Source of the DNA: Niabella insulamsoli
GTDB lineage: Bacteria; Bacteroidota; Bacteroidia; Chitinophagales; Chitinophagaceae
Length of the DNA stretch: 64,000 bases
Direction of reading: 5' to 3'
NCBI RefSeq assembly: GCF_039652435.2
Contig: NZ_CP190246.1
Location: 3,906,001 to 3,970,000, forward strand
This document shows positions 1 to 9,328 of the stretch, piece after piece; position 1 is the stretch's first letter; each line of letters opens with the position of its first letter. Below the pieces are notes generated by a model. It saw only the letters and a program-made list of their open reading frames with translations, was not told where the DNA came from and did not search any database. The position numbers were made by a program, and so were the translations under genes.

Positions 1-76
1 AAGAAATGTGATAATTACTCATTATGAATAAAGGGTTTAGAGGGTTTAAAAATACACAAACTGATGTAAATATGAT

Positions 77-748
77 TTATGCCGTGTTGCGGTTTGCGAT
101 ATATACATCCTTAACGTAATATGGCTCACTATATGCAACATCTGCAAAAGTTTTTTCCTTAAAGTTTTTCAAGGAAAGGTAAATCATATCTCTGGCATCT
201 ATGTCTTTTCGAATAAATTGCGCGGCCGGGCTTACTTCCATTAATTGTTCGAACTTCAAACTACCGTTTCCGGTAAATAAAATTTGATGTTTTGCCAGGG
301 TTTCAGCAAAACTGCCGGAGTCGAGCGTCGCTGCAAAGGGATCCTTGTAGGTTTCCAGTTTTTTTGTGAAAATAGCTGAGAAAACTTCCATTCTTCGGGC
401 ATCGATCATCGGGCAAATCAAATCTTTCGCATTTTCATGGACGGCGCGGGCCATTACTTCCAAAGTACTCAGGCAAATCAGCGGTTTCGTCAGCGCATAG
501 CAAAAACCTTTTGCAGTTGCCATCCCAATGCGCAATCCTGTGTACGATCCCGGACCACTACTAACCGCCACTGCATCGAGATCGCGCATATCGGCTCCTA
601 TTTTATCGAAGCCCGCTCTGATCGCCTCATGTAACCAGGAAGCCTGCTCTTTCTGACGATCATTCTTGTCAAAAACAAGGATATCCAGACCATCGCTGAT
701 ACAAAAAGATCCTTTTTCAATCGCTGTATCAATATTTAGTAAGAGCAT
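77..748 (-). CDS. tsaB: tRNA threonylcarbamoyladenosine biosynthesis protein TsaB
   Basis: TsaB is the inactive-ATPase-fold partner of TsaD in the TsaBDE complex that makes the t6A modification of ANN-decoding tRNAs in the cytoplasm. The N-terminus LLLNIDTA and the segment VAVSSGPGSYTGLRIGMATAKG are the classic TsaB/YeaZ signature, and about 223 residues is the normal length. The reading frame runs open upstream to 796, but those 16 codons are not family-like, so the ATG at 748 is chosen. It is divergent from ridA. The family call is secure; the start is inferred. Confidence 0.95.
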   Translation of the reverse strand: MLLLNIDTAIEKGSFCISDGLDILVFDKNDRQKEQASWLHEAIRAGFDKIGADMRDLDAVAVSSGPGSYTGLRIGMATAKGFCYALTKPLICLSTLEVMARAVHENAKDLICPMIDARRMEVFSAIFTKKLETYKDPFAATLDSGSFAETLAKHQILFTGNGSLKFEQLMEVSPAAQFIRKDIDARDMIYLSLKNFKEKTFADVAYSEPYYVKDVYIANRNTA

Positions 749-829
749 TTTGCAAATGAAATAAATATTTATTAAAATATGATGTAAGGTCATCAAAATT
801 TTCGAAAATCAGAAGAAAATAAGGAACAA

Positions 830-859
830 TTGTTTTTTGAACGATCTTTTGTACTCTTG
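830..859 (+). promoter_or_regulatory. Putative Bacteroidota-type promoter of ridA
   Basis: A TTG at 830-832 is followed after exactly 19 bases by TACTCTTG (852-859), one mismatch from the known Bacteroidota -7 consensus TAnnTTTG. The -33/-7 spacing fits sigma-ABfr-type promoters. The ridA ATG lies 21 bases downstream. This is pattern recognition only. Confidence 0.55.
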
Positions 860-880
860 TGGCTGATAAAGTTTTAAAAA

Positions 881-1261
881 ATGGAGAAAAAAATAATAAC
901 TACTTCCAACGCCCCGGCTCCCATTGGCCCTTATAACCAGGCCGTATTTGCGGGAGATACACTCTATGTTTCTGGCCAGATTGCCATTGATCCGGCTACT
1001 GGCGAACTAAATAATAGCTCGCTCCAGGATGAAACTCATCAATGTATGAAGAACCTGGACGCCATCCTGAAGGAAGCCGGTTTAAGCTTTGACAACGTGA
1101 TCAAATCGACCATTTTCATTACCGATATGAAACGTTTCGCGGAGATCAATGACGTTTATGGACAATACTTTACGGGCAATTATCCCGCACGGGAAACGGT
1201 TCAGGTGGCCGCGCTGCCTAAGTTCGTGAATGTAGAAATCAGTGTGGTGGCGATTAAATAA
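881..1261 (+). CDS. ridA: RidA family reactive intermediate/imine deaminase
   Basis: RidA-type trimeric deaminases hydrolyse reactive enamine/imine intermediates released by PLP enzymes such as threonine dehydratase. At 126 residues the length is typical. The N-terminal APAPIGPYNQAV, the central YVSGQI and the C-terminal YPARETVQV are family hallmarks; Arg104 in that last segment is the expected carboxylate-binding residue and Glu120 the expected acidic partner. The ATG at 881 follows a plausible promoter. It appears to be a single-gene unit between divergent tsaB and the downstream oxidoreductase. Confidence 0.95.
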   Translation: MEKKIITTSNAPAPIGPYNQAVFAGDTLYVSGQIAIDPATGELNNSSLQDETHQCMKNLDAILKEAGLSFDNVIKSTIFITDMKRFAEINDVYGQYFTGNYPARETVQVAALPKFVNVEISVVAIK

Positions 1262-1328
1262 GGCTTGGCCCGGTTGATGCCGATTGTCAGTCTAACGTAA
1301 AATATACTTCCTGAGCAGCGAAGTTCCG

Positions 1329-1336
1329 TACCTTTG
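1329..1336 (+). promoter_or_regulatory. -7 promoter box upstream of korA-like gene
   Basis: TACCTTTG is a perfect TAnnTTTG match. A possible GTG start at 1336 overlaps this box, which argues for the ATG at 1357 as the real start. No good -33 TTG is seen at the expected distance; TTC at 1308 is the nearest candidate. Confidence 0.5.
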
Positions 1337-1356
1337 TGCCCCAATTTTTTGATGGA

Positions 1357-3219
1357 ATGAACAGAACACAGGAAGTTTTAAAAGACGTAGTAATAAAATT
1401 TGCCGGCGACAGTGGCGACGGCATGCAGCTTACCGGCACGCAGTTTACCAATAATACCGCGCTGCTAGGAGCAGATCTTTCCACTTTTCCCGATTACCCG
1501 GCAGAAATACGCGCACCACAGGGGACCATCCCGGGCGTGAGTGGTTTTCAATTGAGATTTTCATCAGATCATATTTATACCCCCGGCGACGAATGTGATG
1601 TTTTGGTAGCGATGAACGCGGCGGCGTTAAAAGCCAACCTCAAAAGCCTGAAAAAAGGGGGACGTATTATTGCCAATACCGATGGGTTTGACGCCAAAAA
1701 CCTGCGCCTGGCTAATTATCCCGACGGTGTTAATCCAATTGAAAATGACAGCCTTCAGGGCTATGAACTTATAAAAATCGATGTTACCAAACTTACGCGC
1801 GAAGCGCTGAAAGAGTTTACGCTCGGCACCAAAGAAAAAGACCGCGCGAAAAACATGTTTATCCTGGGGTTTCTATACTGGATGTATAATCGGGATATGC
1901 AAAACACGATTAACTTCCTGACAGAAAAGTTTGCCAAAAAACCGGATATATTAAACAGCAATATCAAAGCGCTTAAATCCGGCTACAACTATGGCGACAC
2001 CACAGAAACCTTCACTACCACTTATAAAGTTGATAAGGCAAAGATTGAAGCTGGTACTTACCGGTCGATCATGGGCTTTCAGTCGCTCGCGATGGGGCTT
2101 ATCGCAGCTTCGGTGAAAAGCGGATTGAAATTATTTTTGGGAACTTACCCCATCACGCCCGCAAGCGACATCCTGCACGAACTGAGCCGTCATAAAAACT
2201 TTGGTATCAGAACTTTTCAGGCAGAAGATGAAATAGCGGGTATTTCCACAGCGATTGGCGCTTCTTATGGAGGCGCTTTGGGCGTTACCACCACCTCTGG
2301 TCCGGGTATGGCGTTGAAAACAGAAGCGATGGGACTTGCCGTCATGCTCGAAATTCCATTGCTGATCATCAACGTACAACGCGGCGGGCCTTCCACCGGC
2401 TTGCCTACCAAAACCGAACAATCCGATTTACTGCAAGCTTATTACGGAAGAAACGGAGAATGCCCAATGCCCGTAATCGCTGCGAGTTCGCCGGCCGATT
2501 GTTTCGATGCGGTATATGAAGCGGCCAAAATCAGCGTGCAACATATGACGCCGGTGATTTTTTTAAGCGACGGATATATCGCCAATGGCGCGGAGCCCTG
2601 GCGTTTTCCTGAAGAAGCGCAACTGGCGCCTATTCATGTGAATTTCAAAACAGAATTAGGCCATCACGAAGATAAATTTCAGCCGTATTTAAGGGATGAA
2701 AACCTGGTAAGGCCCTGGGCCGTACCCGGCACACCGGGACTGGAGCATCGCATTGGTGGCATTGAAAAGCAAAATATTACAGGCAATATCAGCTACGATC
2801 CCGAAAACCACCAGTTGATGGTGAAACTGCGCCAGGAAAAAGTTGATAAAATTGCGGAACATATTCCCGAACAAAAGCTGGATAGCGGGCCCGAAAAAGG
2901 GAAAGTGCTGGTGATGGGTTGGGGTTCCACTTACGGGGCTATCAAATCGGCAGTAGCGCAACTGCAGGCAGAAGGCAAAAGTGTGAGCCACGTTCACCTA
3001 CGTCACGTAAGGCCATTCCCAAAAAACCTCGGCGATATTCTTCATAATTTCGATCATGTCGTGATTCCTGAAATCAACAACGGACAGCTGATCAAAATCA
3101 TTCGCGACCAGTTTTTGGTAGACGCAAAAGGCTATCATAAAATAATGGGCGTTCCTATTACCAAGCACGAATTGGTAGAAGAGTTAAATAAATACTTTGT
3201 AGTAGAGCAGGTCGTTTAA
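1357..3219 (+). CDS. korA: 2-oxoacid:ferredoxin oxidoreductase, fused gamma-alpha subunit
   Basis: This is the large subunit of a 2-oxoglutarate/2-oxoacid:ferredoxin oxidoreductase, which oxidatively decarboxylates a 2-oxoacid to acyl-CoA with ferredoxin as acceptor. The N-terminal third is the gamma domain, starting with the GDSGDGMQ loop at about residues 17-24. The middle is the pyrimidine-binding alpha domain (GTYPITPASDILHELS, then ...TTTSGPGMALKTEAMG), and the end is the C-terminal transketolase-like domain. About 620 residues is normal for the fused form. The thiamine-diphosphate-binding beta subunit, usually the next gene, is absent: the next gene is on the other strand. Substrate specificity (2-oxoglutarate versus other) is not visible, so the symbol is a family-level guess. 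Confidence 0.85.
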   Translation: MNRTQEVLKDVVIKFAGDSGDGMQLTGTQFTNNTALLGADLSTFPDYPAEIRAPQGTIPGVSGFQLRFSSDHIYTPGDECDVLVAMNAAALKANLKSLKKGGRIIANTDGFDAKNLRLANYPDGVNPIENDSLQGYELIKIDVTKLTREALKEFTLGTKEKDRAKNMFILGFLYWMYNRDMQNTINFLTEKFAKKPDILNSNIKALKSGYNYGDTTETFTTTYKVDKAKIEAGTYRSIMGFQSLAMGLIAASVKSGLKLFLGTYPITPASDILHELSRHKNFGIRTFQAEDEIAGISTAIGASYGGALGVTTTSGPGMALKTEAMGLAVMLEIPLLIINVQRGGPSTGLPTKTEQSDLLQAYYGRNGECPMPVIAASSPADCFDAVYEAAKISVQHMTPVIFLSDGYIANGAEPWRFPEEAQLAPIHVNFKTELGHHEDKFQPYLRDENLVRPWAVPGTPGLEHRIGGIEKQNITGNISYDPENHQLMVKLRQEKVDKIAEHIPEQKLDSGPEKGKVLVMGWGSTYGAIKSAVAQLQAEGKSVSHVHLRHVRPFPKNLGDILHNFDHVVIPEINNGQLIKIIRDQFLVDAKGYHKIMGVPITKHELVEELNKYFVVEQVV

Positions 3220-3275
3220 CTTGCTTCAGAGCAAAGCCATTACCAGTTTTTTGCGATAAAAAAGCAGCAGCCGGT

Positions 3276-5477
3276 TTAGCGGGAAATGCCCTCCAGTTTT
3301 AGCAGGAAAGCGTACCGCAACGCATCTTCTTTTAAATAATCGAATCGGCCTGAAGCGCCTCCATGACCGAATTTCATATTCGTTTGCAGCAAAACCACAT
3401 TGCTGTTGGTTTTATATTCCCGCAATTTGGCCACCCATTTCGCAGGCTCAAAATATTGCACCTGGCTATCGTGTAAGCCTGTGGTAGCAAGAATATTAGG
3501 ATAAGGTTTCCTTTCTATATTTTCATAGGGCGAATAAGACTTCATATAAAAATAAGCTTCGCTGCTCGTTTCCGGATTGCCCCATTGATCATATTCATTC
3601 GTCGTCAACGGAATGGTGGGGTCAAGCATTGTATTGACCACATCTACAAATGGCACATCAGCAATGATGCCGTTAAACAATGTATTGCCCATGTTGGCCG
3701 CCGTTCCCATCAGCAGGCCGCCCGCGCTGCCGCCGTTGGCGTAAAGATGCTGGGGCGACGTATATTTTTCCTGTATCAGATAGCGGGCACAATCGATAAA
3801 ATCGGTAAATGTATTTTTCTTTTTCATCATTTTACCATCCTCATACCATTGCCTTCCCATTTCCTGGCCGCCACGAATATGCGCGATGCCATAGGCAAAA
3901 CCCCGATCCATCAAGCTTATCAGATTTGAATTAAAATAAGTAGGATACGAAAACCCGTAACTTCCATAGCCGATGAGTAAAAAGGGCATGCTTCCGTCTT
4001 TTTTAAATCCTTTTTTATAGGCCACAGAAACAGGGATCCTGGTGCCGTCGGCCGCTTGGGCAAATAACCTTTCTACTTCATAGTCGCTTTTGTTATAACC
4101 GCTTGGAATTTCGCGCTGTTTTAATAAAATGGCCTGCCCTGTTTTCAGATCATAATCGTAAACGCTGTTGGGCGTTACCGGCGATCCATAATTATATCTT
4201 AGCCTGGTAGCGTTGTAGTTTGCATTGGTACCCAGCGAGGCCATATAAACCGCGTCATCAAACGGCACCAGCCGCGCCTGCTCGCGGCCTTTCTCTAAAA
4301 TCTCTATTTGATCCAATCCATTTTTCCGGCCCTTTACAATGATATAATTTTTTAGCAAAAGCAATTGTTCGACCAACACTTCTTTCCTGTGCGCAATCAG
4401 GTCCACCCACTTTGATACGGCTGTCTGATCAAAATCAGTAGTTGAAATTTTAAAGTTCAATGCTTCTTTATTATGAGTGATATAGAAGCGTTCCCGATCG
4501 GCGTCAACACTATACAGCACTTTTTCCATGCGCGGTTGAAACAATTCAAAAGCAGACTCAGGCTGATCTGCGGGCAAATATCTCACTTCCGAATTGGTGA
4601 AATTTGCTGACTCAATAAAAATAAAATTTTCAGCTTTCGATTTGGAAAGGCCTATATAATTATTCTGCTCCACTTCATGATATACCATCACGTCGTTTGC
4701 CGCGGGCGCGCCAACCGTATGGCGCCAAACCTTTTCTGAAAGCAAAGTCACGGGGTGATTTGAGATATAAAAAAATGTCTTGCTATCGGTAGCCCATACA
4801 TAGTCGGCGCTGGTATTGCTGATTCCCTGCGGGCTTACCACCCCGGTCCTCAAATCCTTTAGCATGATATTGTATTGCCGGCGGCTTATGGTATCCTCTC
4901 CGTAGAGCAGCCAGTTATTATCGGGGCTAACCGACATGCCGGCCACGTTGTAATAGGCATGGCCAGCCGCCATCGCATCTACGTCAAGCACAATTTCTTC
5001 AGGAGCGGCCAGCGTTTCTTTTTTGCGGCAAAGCTTATAATATTGCTGGCCTTCTTCGCTGCGGGTATAATAAAAATAGCCGTTTCGAAAATAGGGCACA
5101 TGCTCGTCCTTCTCTTTAATACGCCCCCGCATTTCTTTGTATAAATCTTCCTGAAGCGCTTTGGTGTCGGCCATCATCTGATCGAGGTACTCATTTTCGC
5201 GGGTGAGTAACTGCACCACTTCATTACTATCAGCGCCCTTCTTAAAAAAATCGATCATCCAGTAATAATCATCGGTTACACTATCACCATGTACGGCTCT
5301 TATATGAGGTTTTTTGATCGCTACCGGAGGTTTGATATCGGGCCATTTAACTCGTTCCATTTGTGCTGCTATTTTTTGTAAACATGAAATCGAGATAAAA
5401 GTAATTAATAAAAAAGCGAAGTGTTTTTTAGGTAATAAACTTTGCACAAGTTTAACCCTACAGCCTGTAAAAAGCAT
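3276..5477 (-). CDS. S9A family peptidase, oligopeptidase B-like
   Basis: A prolyl-oligopeptidase-family serine peptidase that cleaves short peptides, with an N-terminal hydrophobic stretch (about residues 18-38) that looks like a signal peptide and so implies periplasmic location. An N-terminal propeller domain is followed by an alpha/beta-hydrolase domain. The catalytic set is visible: Ser584 in GGSAGG, Asp670 in GLHDSQVQY and His705 in FGHGGASGR. The length of 733 is right for oligopeptidase B plus signal. An internal Met at residue 40 would give a cytoplasmic form. It is convergent with the korA-like gene; the two stop codons lie 56 bases apart. Confidence 0.9.
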   Translation of the reverse strand: MLFTGCRVKLVQSLLPKKHFAFLLITFISISCLQKIAAQMERVKWPDIKPPVAIKKPHIRAVHGDSVTDDYYWMIDFFKKGADSNEVVQLLTRENEYLDQMMADTKALQEDLYKEMRGRIKEKDEHVPYFRNGYFYYTRSEEGQQYYKLCRKKETLAAPEEIVLDVDAMAAGHAYYNVAGMSVSPDNNWLLYGEDTISRRQYNIMLKDLRTGVVSPQGISNTSADYVWATDSKTFFYISNHPVTLLSEKVWRHTVGAPAANDVMVYHEVEQNNYIGLSKSKAENFIFIESANFTNSEVRYLPADQPESAFELFQPRMEKVLYSVDADRERFYITHNKEALNFKISTTDFDQTAVSKWVDLIAHRKEVLVEQLLLLKNYIIVKGRKNGLDQIEILEKGREQARLVPFDDAVYMASLGTNANYNATRLRYNYGSPVTPNSVYDYDLKTGQAILLKQREIPSGYNKSDYEVERLFAQAADGTRIPVSVAYKKGFKKDGSMPFLLIGYGSYGFSYPTYFNSNLISLMDRGFAYGIAHIRGGQEMGRQWYEDGKMMKKKNTFTDFIDCARYLIQEKYTSPQHLYANGGSAGGLLMGTAANMGNTLFNGIIADVPFVDVVNTMLDPTIPLTTNEYDQWGNPETSSEAYFYMKSYSPYENIERKPYPNILATTGLHDSQVQYFEPAKWVAKLREYKTNSNVVLLQTNMKFGHGGASGRFDYLKEDALRYAFLLKLEGISR

Positions 5478-5527
5478 ACGTTTAAATTTAAAGAATGATC
5501 ATCAAATACAAGATCAGCGGCGCGGTA

Positions 5528-5535
5528 CAAAATTA
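5528..5535 (-). promoter_or_regulatory. -7 box upstream of the S9 peptidase
   Basis: On the minus strand the sequence reads TAATTTTG, a perfect TAnnTTTG, about 50 bases before the peptidase start. A TTG on the minus strand lies closer (12 bases) than the usual 17-23, so only the -7 element is convincing. Confidence 0.35.
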
Positions 5536-5687
5536 TCGATGCTGCCGCAATCCTGCTTCGCGGGCCGTTAGCCTCACTCATATATGCGATGCCCCGCAAG
5601 CCCGTTTTTTTTCCGGATGTGTTAATTTCACTGAAGTCAGCCTTAGGGCTTATCTGTCTTTATTTTACGCCAACTTAAAGCTATCAC

Positions 5688-7139
5688 ATGCCCGGTTCAA
5701 AAAAAACTGCTTATGACTTCACGAACAGCCCCAAAGTTTTAGCCAACTTAAAAAAGCTGCAGGAAACCTTTGGCGGCAATGGCAGGCGCCTGGAAGTTTC
5801 GGACGTTTTAGATAACGAAGGGCACCAGTACGTTAACCTGGTGCAAAAAGGCGGCGGTGTCTTAGGTGTTGCGCTGGTGGGCTACACTTATATTTTAGAG
5901 AAAATGGGCATCCGCTTTTTAAGAATGGCGGGCACCAGCGCAGGTGCGATCAACACGGCTATGCTCGCCGTAATCGGCAAAAAGCAGGAAGAAAAATCAA
6001 CGCGCGTATTGGAAGCGATCACCAATCTTAATTTTTTTGACCTGGTAGACGGTCATCGCATGGCGAGATGGCTGATCAGGCGTTTCATCACTCACAAAAA
6101 TTATTTCAATCGCGTAAAAATTGTAGCCCTAAGTATCGTGTCGCTGTTTACATTGCTCCTGGTGGGTAGCCTGGTGTTTCTTGTATTAGGGCAGGAAGAT
6201 GAAAAATATCAAATCGTGAGCAGGCCTTTCATCATCGCATTGGTCATCGCTATGATCCTAATCGGCGAACTGCTGCATTATATTTTTAAGCTCTTTAAAA
6301 AATTCAAAACCTCCGGGCATGGAATTAATCCGGGTGTCTTTTTTTACCACTGGATTGAAAAGCAAATGCGCGACAACGGCGTATTGAACACGCCCGACCT
6401 GATAGCAAAAGCCAGCCAGCCTATACCTGGCCTGCATTTACGGCATCCCCATCCGCAAGGCTTAAAAGACCTTTCGGGAGATATTACGCTGATAACTTCA
6501 GAGTTGGTTACGCAAAACAAAATAGAATTTCCTGCGATGGCAGGCCTGTTTCGACACAACGGAAAAGACAGCTTACATCCGGCGGGCTTTGTTCGCGCAT
6601 CGATGTCGATCCCCATGTTTTTTGAATCGTATTTTATTAAAGACATTCCCTGCGACCATCCGGATATCAGAAAAAAATGGAAGGAAACCTTTGACGAAAA
6701 TGATCCGCCCAGCACAGCGCGATTTGTGGATGGCGGCATTCTGTCTAATTTCCCGATCAATATTTTTTACAACCCGAAAGTGATGGTGCCGCGCCTCCCT
6801 TCTTTTGGAATCGACCTGGACGATTCGGCGCCGGAAGACAAGACAAAGCGCGCTTCCAACTGGACAATGATGGGATATTTTGGACGCATATTCAACACGA
6901 TCCGAAACTATTACGACAAAGATTTTCAGCTTAAAAACAGGGTTTATTCCCGCGGCGTAGGAACGATTGCGCTGTCCGAATTTAACTGGCTGAACTTTTT
7001 TGTAACAGACGCGGATAAACTGGCGATGTTTGAAAAAGGCGCTGAAGCAGCAACGCAATTTTTACTGCATTTCAATTGGCAGGAATATAAAAACGACCGG
7101 GCCTTTATGCAGGCTACGATTGAAGGTAACAAGGGTTAG
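5688..7139 (+). CDS. Patatin-like phospholipase with two internal membrane segments
   Basis: Patatin-family acyl hydrolase using a Ser-Asp dyad. Visible are the glycine-rich oxyanion loop (KGGGVLG, residues 54-60), the nucleophile elbow GTSAG (Ser84) and the DGG motif (Asp348). Unusually, two strongly hydrophobic helices (about 144-168 and 179-201) lie between nucleophile and Asp, so the catalytic domain is probably membrane-tethered at an inserted hairpin. There is no signal peptide, so the active site should face the cytoplasm. The substrate (phospholipid, lysophospholipid or other ester) cannot be told. A terminator follows at 7154-7187. Confidence 0.85.
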   Translation: MPGSKKTAYDFTNSPKVLANLKKLQETFGGNGRRLEVSDVLDNEGHQYVNLVQKGGGVLGVALVGYTYILEKMGIRFLRMAGTSAGAINTAMLAVIGKKQEEKSTRVLEAITNLNFFDLVDGHRMARWLIRRFITHKNYFNRVKIVALSIVSLFTLLLVGSLVFLVLGQEDEKYQIVSRPFIIALVIAMILIGELLHYIFKLFKKFKTSGHGINPGVFFYHWIEKQMRDNGVLNTPDLIAKASQPIPGLHLRHPHPQGLKDLSGDITLITSELVTQNKIEFPAMAGLFRHNGKDSLHPAGFVRASMSIPMFFESYFIKDIPCDHPDIRKKWKETFDENDPPSTARFVDGGILSNFPINIFYNPKVMVPRLPSFGIDLDDSAPEDKTKRASNWTMMGYFGRIFNTIRNYYDKDFQLKNRVYSRGVGTIALSEFNWLNFFVTDADKLAMFEKGAEAATQFLLHFNWQEYKNDRAFMQATIEGNKG

Positions 7140-7153
7140 GTTTATGATGTAAA

Positions 7154-7187
7154 GAAGCCGGCTGCTCATTGACACCGGCCTCTTTTT
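7154..7187 (+). terminator. Rho-independent terminator after the patatin gene
   Basis: An 8-position stem with one mismatch (GAAGCCGG with CCGGCCTC), a 13-base loop and then five T residues. It sits 15 bases past the patatin stop codon and just before the convergent AhpD-like gene. Confidence 0.7.
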
Positions 7188-7200
7188 GAAAATTTGCGCG

Positions 7201-7641
7201 CTATGCACCGAAACCCATTTCCGTGCTAACGGCAATGCGGTTCCAACCATTGATCGTAACGATCATCATAATAAGTTGCGCGATATACTTTTTGTCAAAA
7301 GATGCGACAGCTTTTGCGTAGGTCGCTTCCGACAAGCCGGCTTTATGAATTAGCGTAATTTCTTCTGTCATTTCAAGGACAATCTTTTCCTCTTTTGTAA
7401 AAGCATCCGTCTCCCGCCACGCATTCAACAAAAAAATGCGCCGGTTGCTTTCTCCGTTTTTTAGGGCTTCCTTTGTGTGCATATCAATACAGAAAGCGCA
7501 ACCATTGATCTGCGACGCCCGTATTTTAATCAGATCCTTATGGGTTTTCGTCAACCCGGTGGTAGCAAGATAGTTTTCCAAACCAAACATTGCTTTATAC
7601 GCCGCAGGTTCCGTTTCAGAAATATTGATTCTTTTTTCCAT
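7201..7641 (-). CDS. Carboxymuconolactone decarboxylase / AhpD-like protein
   Basis: An AhpD-fold protein of 146 residues. The redox signature GCAFCIDMHTKEAL carries Cys48, Cys51 and His55, the arrangement of AhpD-type alkylhydroperoxidases rather than true gamma-carboxymuconolactone decarboxylases. It is likely a small thiol peroxidase or peroxidase-reducing protein in the cytoplasm. The ATG at 7641 is chosen over an open upstream extension. It follows a Crp/Fnr regulator on the same strand with an 80-base gap; this pairing suggests the regulator controls it (inference). Confidence 0.85.
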   Translation of the reverse strand: MEKRINISETEPAAYKAMFGLENYLATTGLTKTHKDLIKIRASQINGCAFCIDMHTKEALKNGESNRRIFLLNAWRETDAFTKEEKIVLEMTEEITLIHKAGLSEATYAKAVASFDKKYIAQLIMMIVTINGWNRIAVSTEMGFGA

Positions 7642-7721
7642 CAGTGGTTCATTTAATAATTGATTGAATGATTTAACAATACAAAATTGCAGTACCATCC
7701 GGCGGCAATTCTTAAACTGGT

Positions 7722-8297
7722 TTAAGAATTCTTTTTCGCTCTTATTTCACTCAGATATTCGGGCGTAAAACCCAGATAGGAAGCAATAAGATATTGAGGA
7801 ATGCGTTGCACAAACTCGGGGTAGTGATTGTTGAGATGATGATAGAAAGCTTCTTTGGAGAGCCCGAAAATATACTTCGTCCGCATCTGCGCCGCAGCAT
7901 AGGCCCGCTGATAAATAAAACGGAAATAGCGTTCCATAGTCGGATGCGCCTGCAACAGCTCATCTTGCTTATCTTTTGTTATCATTAGCAGGTGCGCAGG
8001 TTCCACGGCCTGAATAAAAAACTCACTTGGACGCCGGTGTTCATAAGAAATATGATCAGTTACCCACCAGTTCTCAATAGCAAATTCGGTGGTTTGCTCT
8101 ACGCCTTTTTCATTGATGAAAAATTTGCGCAGACAACCCTGAAGTACGAAATAATGGGAGCGGCAAATCGCGCCCTCCGTCAACAGGTTTTGTTTCTTCT
8201 TTACAGATATGATTGTAAAAAAAGAGCTGATCGCCTCAAATTCCGTATCGGTGATCATTATAAACTTGTTTAGATGGGCTTTAAACAAATCTTGCAT
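7722..8297 (-). CDS. Crp/Fnr family transcriptional regulator
   Basis: 191 residues with an N-terminal cyclic-nucleotide-binding-like beta roll (about 20-110) and a C-terminal region ending in a helix-turn-helix-like stretch (YLIASYLGFTPEYLSEIR). No Cys cluster of the Fnr iron-sulphur type is visible. The effector is unknown; many Bacteroidota members of this clade do not bind cAMP. It lies directly upstream of the AhpD-like gene and probably regulates that gene and itself. Confidence 0.85.
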   Translation of the reverse strand: MQDLFKAHLNKFIMITDTEFEAISSFFTIISVKKKQNLLTEGAICRSHYFVLQGCLRKFFINEKGVEQTTEFAIENWWVTDHISYEHRRPSEFFIQAVEPAHLLMITKDKQDELLQAHPTMERYFRFIYQRAYAAAQMRTKYIFGLSKEAFYHHLNNHYPEFVQRIPQYLIASYLGFTPEYLSEIRAKKNS

Positions 8298-8330
8298 AAG
8301 GTAAAATTTTGGAAGGCCGTAACGCCTGGT

Positions 8331-9038
8331 TTAACCCGCTGCGTTTTGCTTTCGTTGTCGCATCGCTGCGTCAAAATCCTGTATGGAAAACGCATCATCG
8401 ACAATGAAAGCGCCGATCTTGGTGCGCCGCAGGCTGCTTAAATACGCGCCACAGCCAAGCGCCTGACCGAAATCGTGTGCAAGGCTCCGGATATAGGTTC
8501 CGGTTGAGCAAACTACTTTGAAAGCCACTTCCGGCAACGCCGATGCATCAATTTCGAAAGACTGGATGGTGATCGTACGCGGCTCCAACTTCACATCGAT
8601 GCCTTTGCGAGCTAACTCATAAACACGCTTACCGTCTTTTTTTATAGCAGAATGAATCGGCGGCACTTGTTGAATAGCGCCGATAAAATCAGTGGTTGCC
8701 GCCTTTATCTCTTCCGTTGTAAGATGATCGAAGGGTTTGAAGTTTTCGGGTTCACTTTCAAGATCGTAGGTCGGCGTTGTTGCGCCCAGCGTGAAGGTTC
8801 CGGTGTATTCCTTCTCCTGCGCCATGTATTCGTTGATCTTCTTGGTAAATTTTCCTGTACAAACAATCAAAAGCCCCGTCGCCAAAGGATCCAAAGTACC
8901 CGCATGCCCCACTTTTTTTATGCCAACCAAATTCCTGATTTTCCTCACGGCGTCGAAGGAAGTCCACTCCAGCGGCTTATCAATCAATAAAGCAGCGCCT
9001 TCTGCAAAATCAGCGGTTTGTAAATCAATTTTATCCAT
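8331..9038 (-). CDS. truB: tRNA pseudouridine(55) synthase TruB
   Basis: TruB converts U55 of the tRNA T-loop to pseudouridine. The catalytic motif GHAGTLDPLATG with Asp50, the N-terminal KPLEWTSFDAV and the later STGTYIRSLAHDFG are diagnostic. The length (235) matches the short Bacteroidota form lacking a full PUA domain. In many Bacteroidota truB follows uppP; here the ftsX-DUF3098-uppP cluster is about 28 kb away and truB stands with unrelated neighbours. Confidence 0.96.
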   Translation of the reverse strand: MDKIDLQTADFAEGAALLIDKPLEWTSFDAVRKIRNLVGIKKVGHAGTLDPLATGLLIVCTGKFTKKINEYMAQEKEYTGTFTLGATTPTYDLESEPENFKPFDHLTTEEIKAATTDFIGAIQQVPPIHSAIKKDGKRVYELARKGIDVKLEPRTITIQSFEIDASALPEVAFKVVCSTGTYIRSLAHDFGQALGCGAYLSSLRRTKIGAFIVDDAFSIQDFDAAMRQRKQNAAG

Positions 9039-9328
9039 AAAGAAATCTTCTTAAAAGCCCGAACAATAGTTGACAAAGCGCAAATAACGGCTAAAATAAG
9101 GTTATTTCAATGCAGAAGCCAAGTGAGACAAACAGCGCAGGAACGCGCTATCGGAAATTTCTACATCCACCGGTAAACTACTTTTTTATTTGCGCATCTC
9201 GCTATATCTTCACAGCGGGCGAACAAAGCCCGCGTCGATTTGCGCCCATAATCACTCATACATCAAAAAAATCGATTTCAATAATAATCTGTATTCAGCT
9301 CGGCATTCATAATTAAAAATAAATAATC
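9039..9328 (+). other. Intergenic region with one hairpin
   Basis: About 290 bases between divergent truB and the downstream propeller lipoprotein. It holds a perfect 6-bp inverted repeat, GCGGGC...GCCCGC, at 9215-9233 with a 7-base loop and no T-tract. A 68-codon open frame at 9110-9316 lacks any family resemblance and is not called. Confidence 0.4.

Noticed and set aside
1287..1484. Minus-strand open frame across the korA start, and many similar antisense frames.
   Set aside because: They are shadows of well-supported genes on the other strand with no family resemblance.
9110..9316. A 68-codon open frame in the truB-propeller gap.
   Set aside because: Composition is not protein-like, no promoter fits, and it contains a hairpin.
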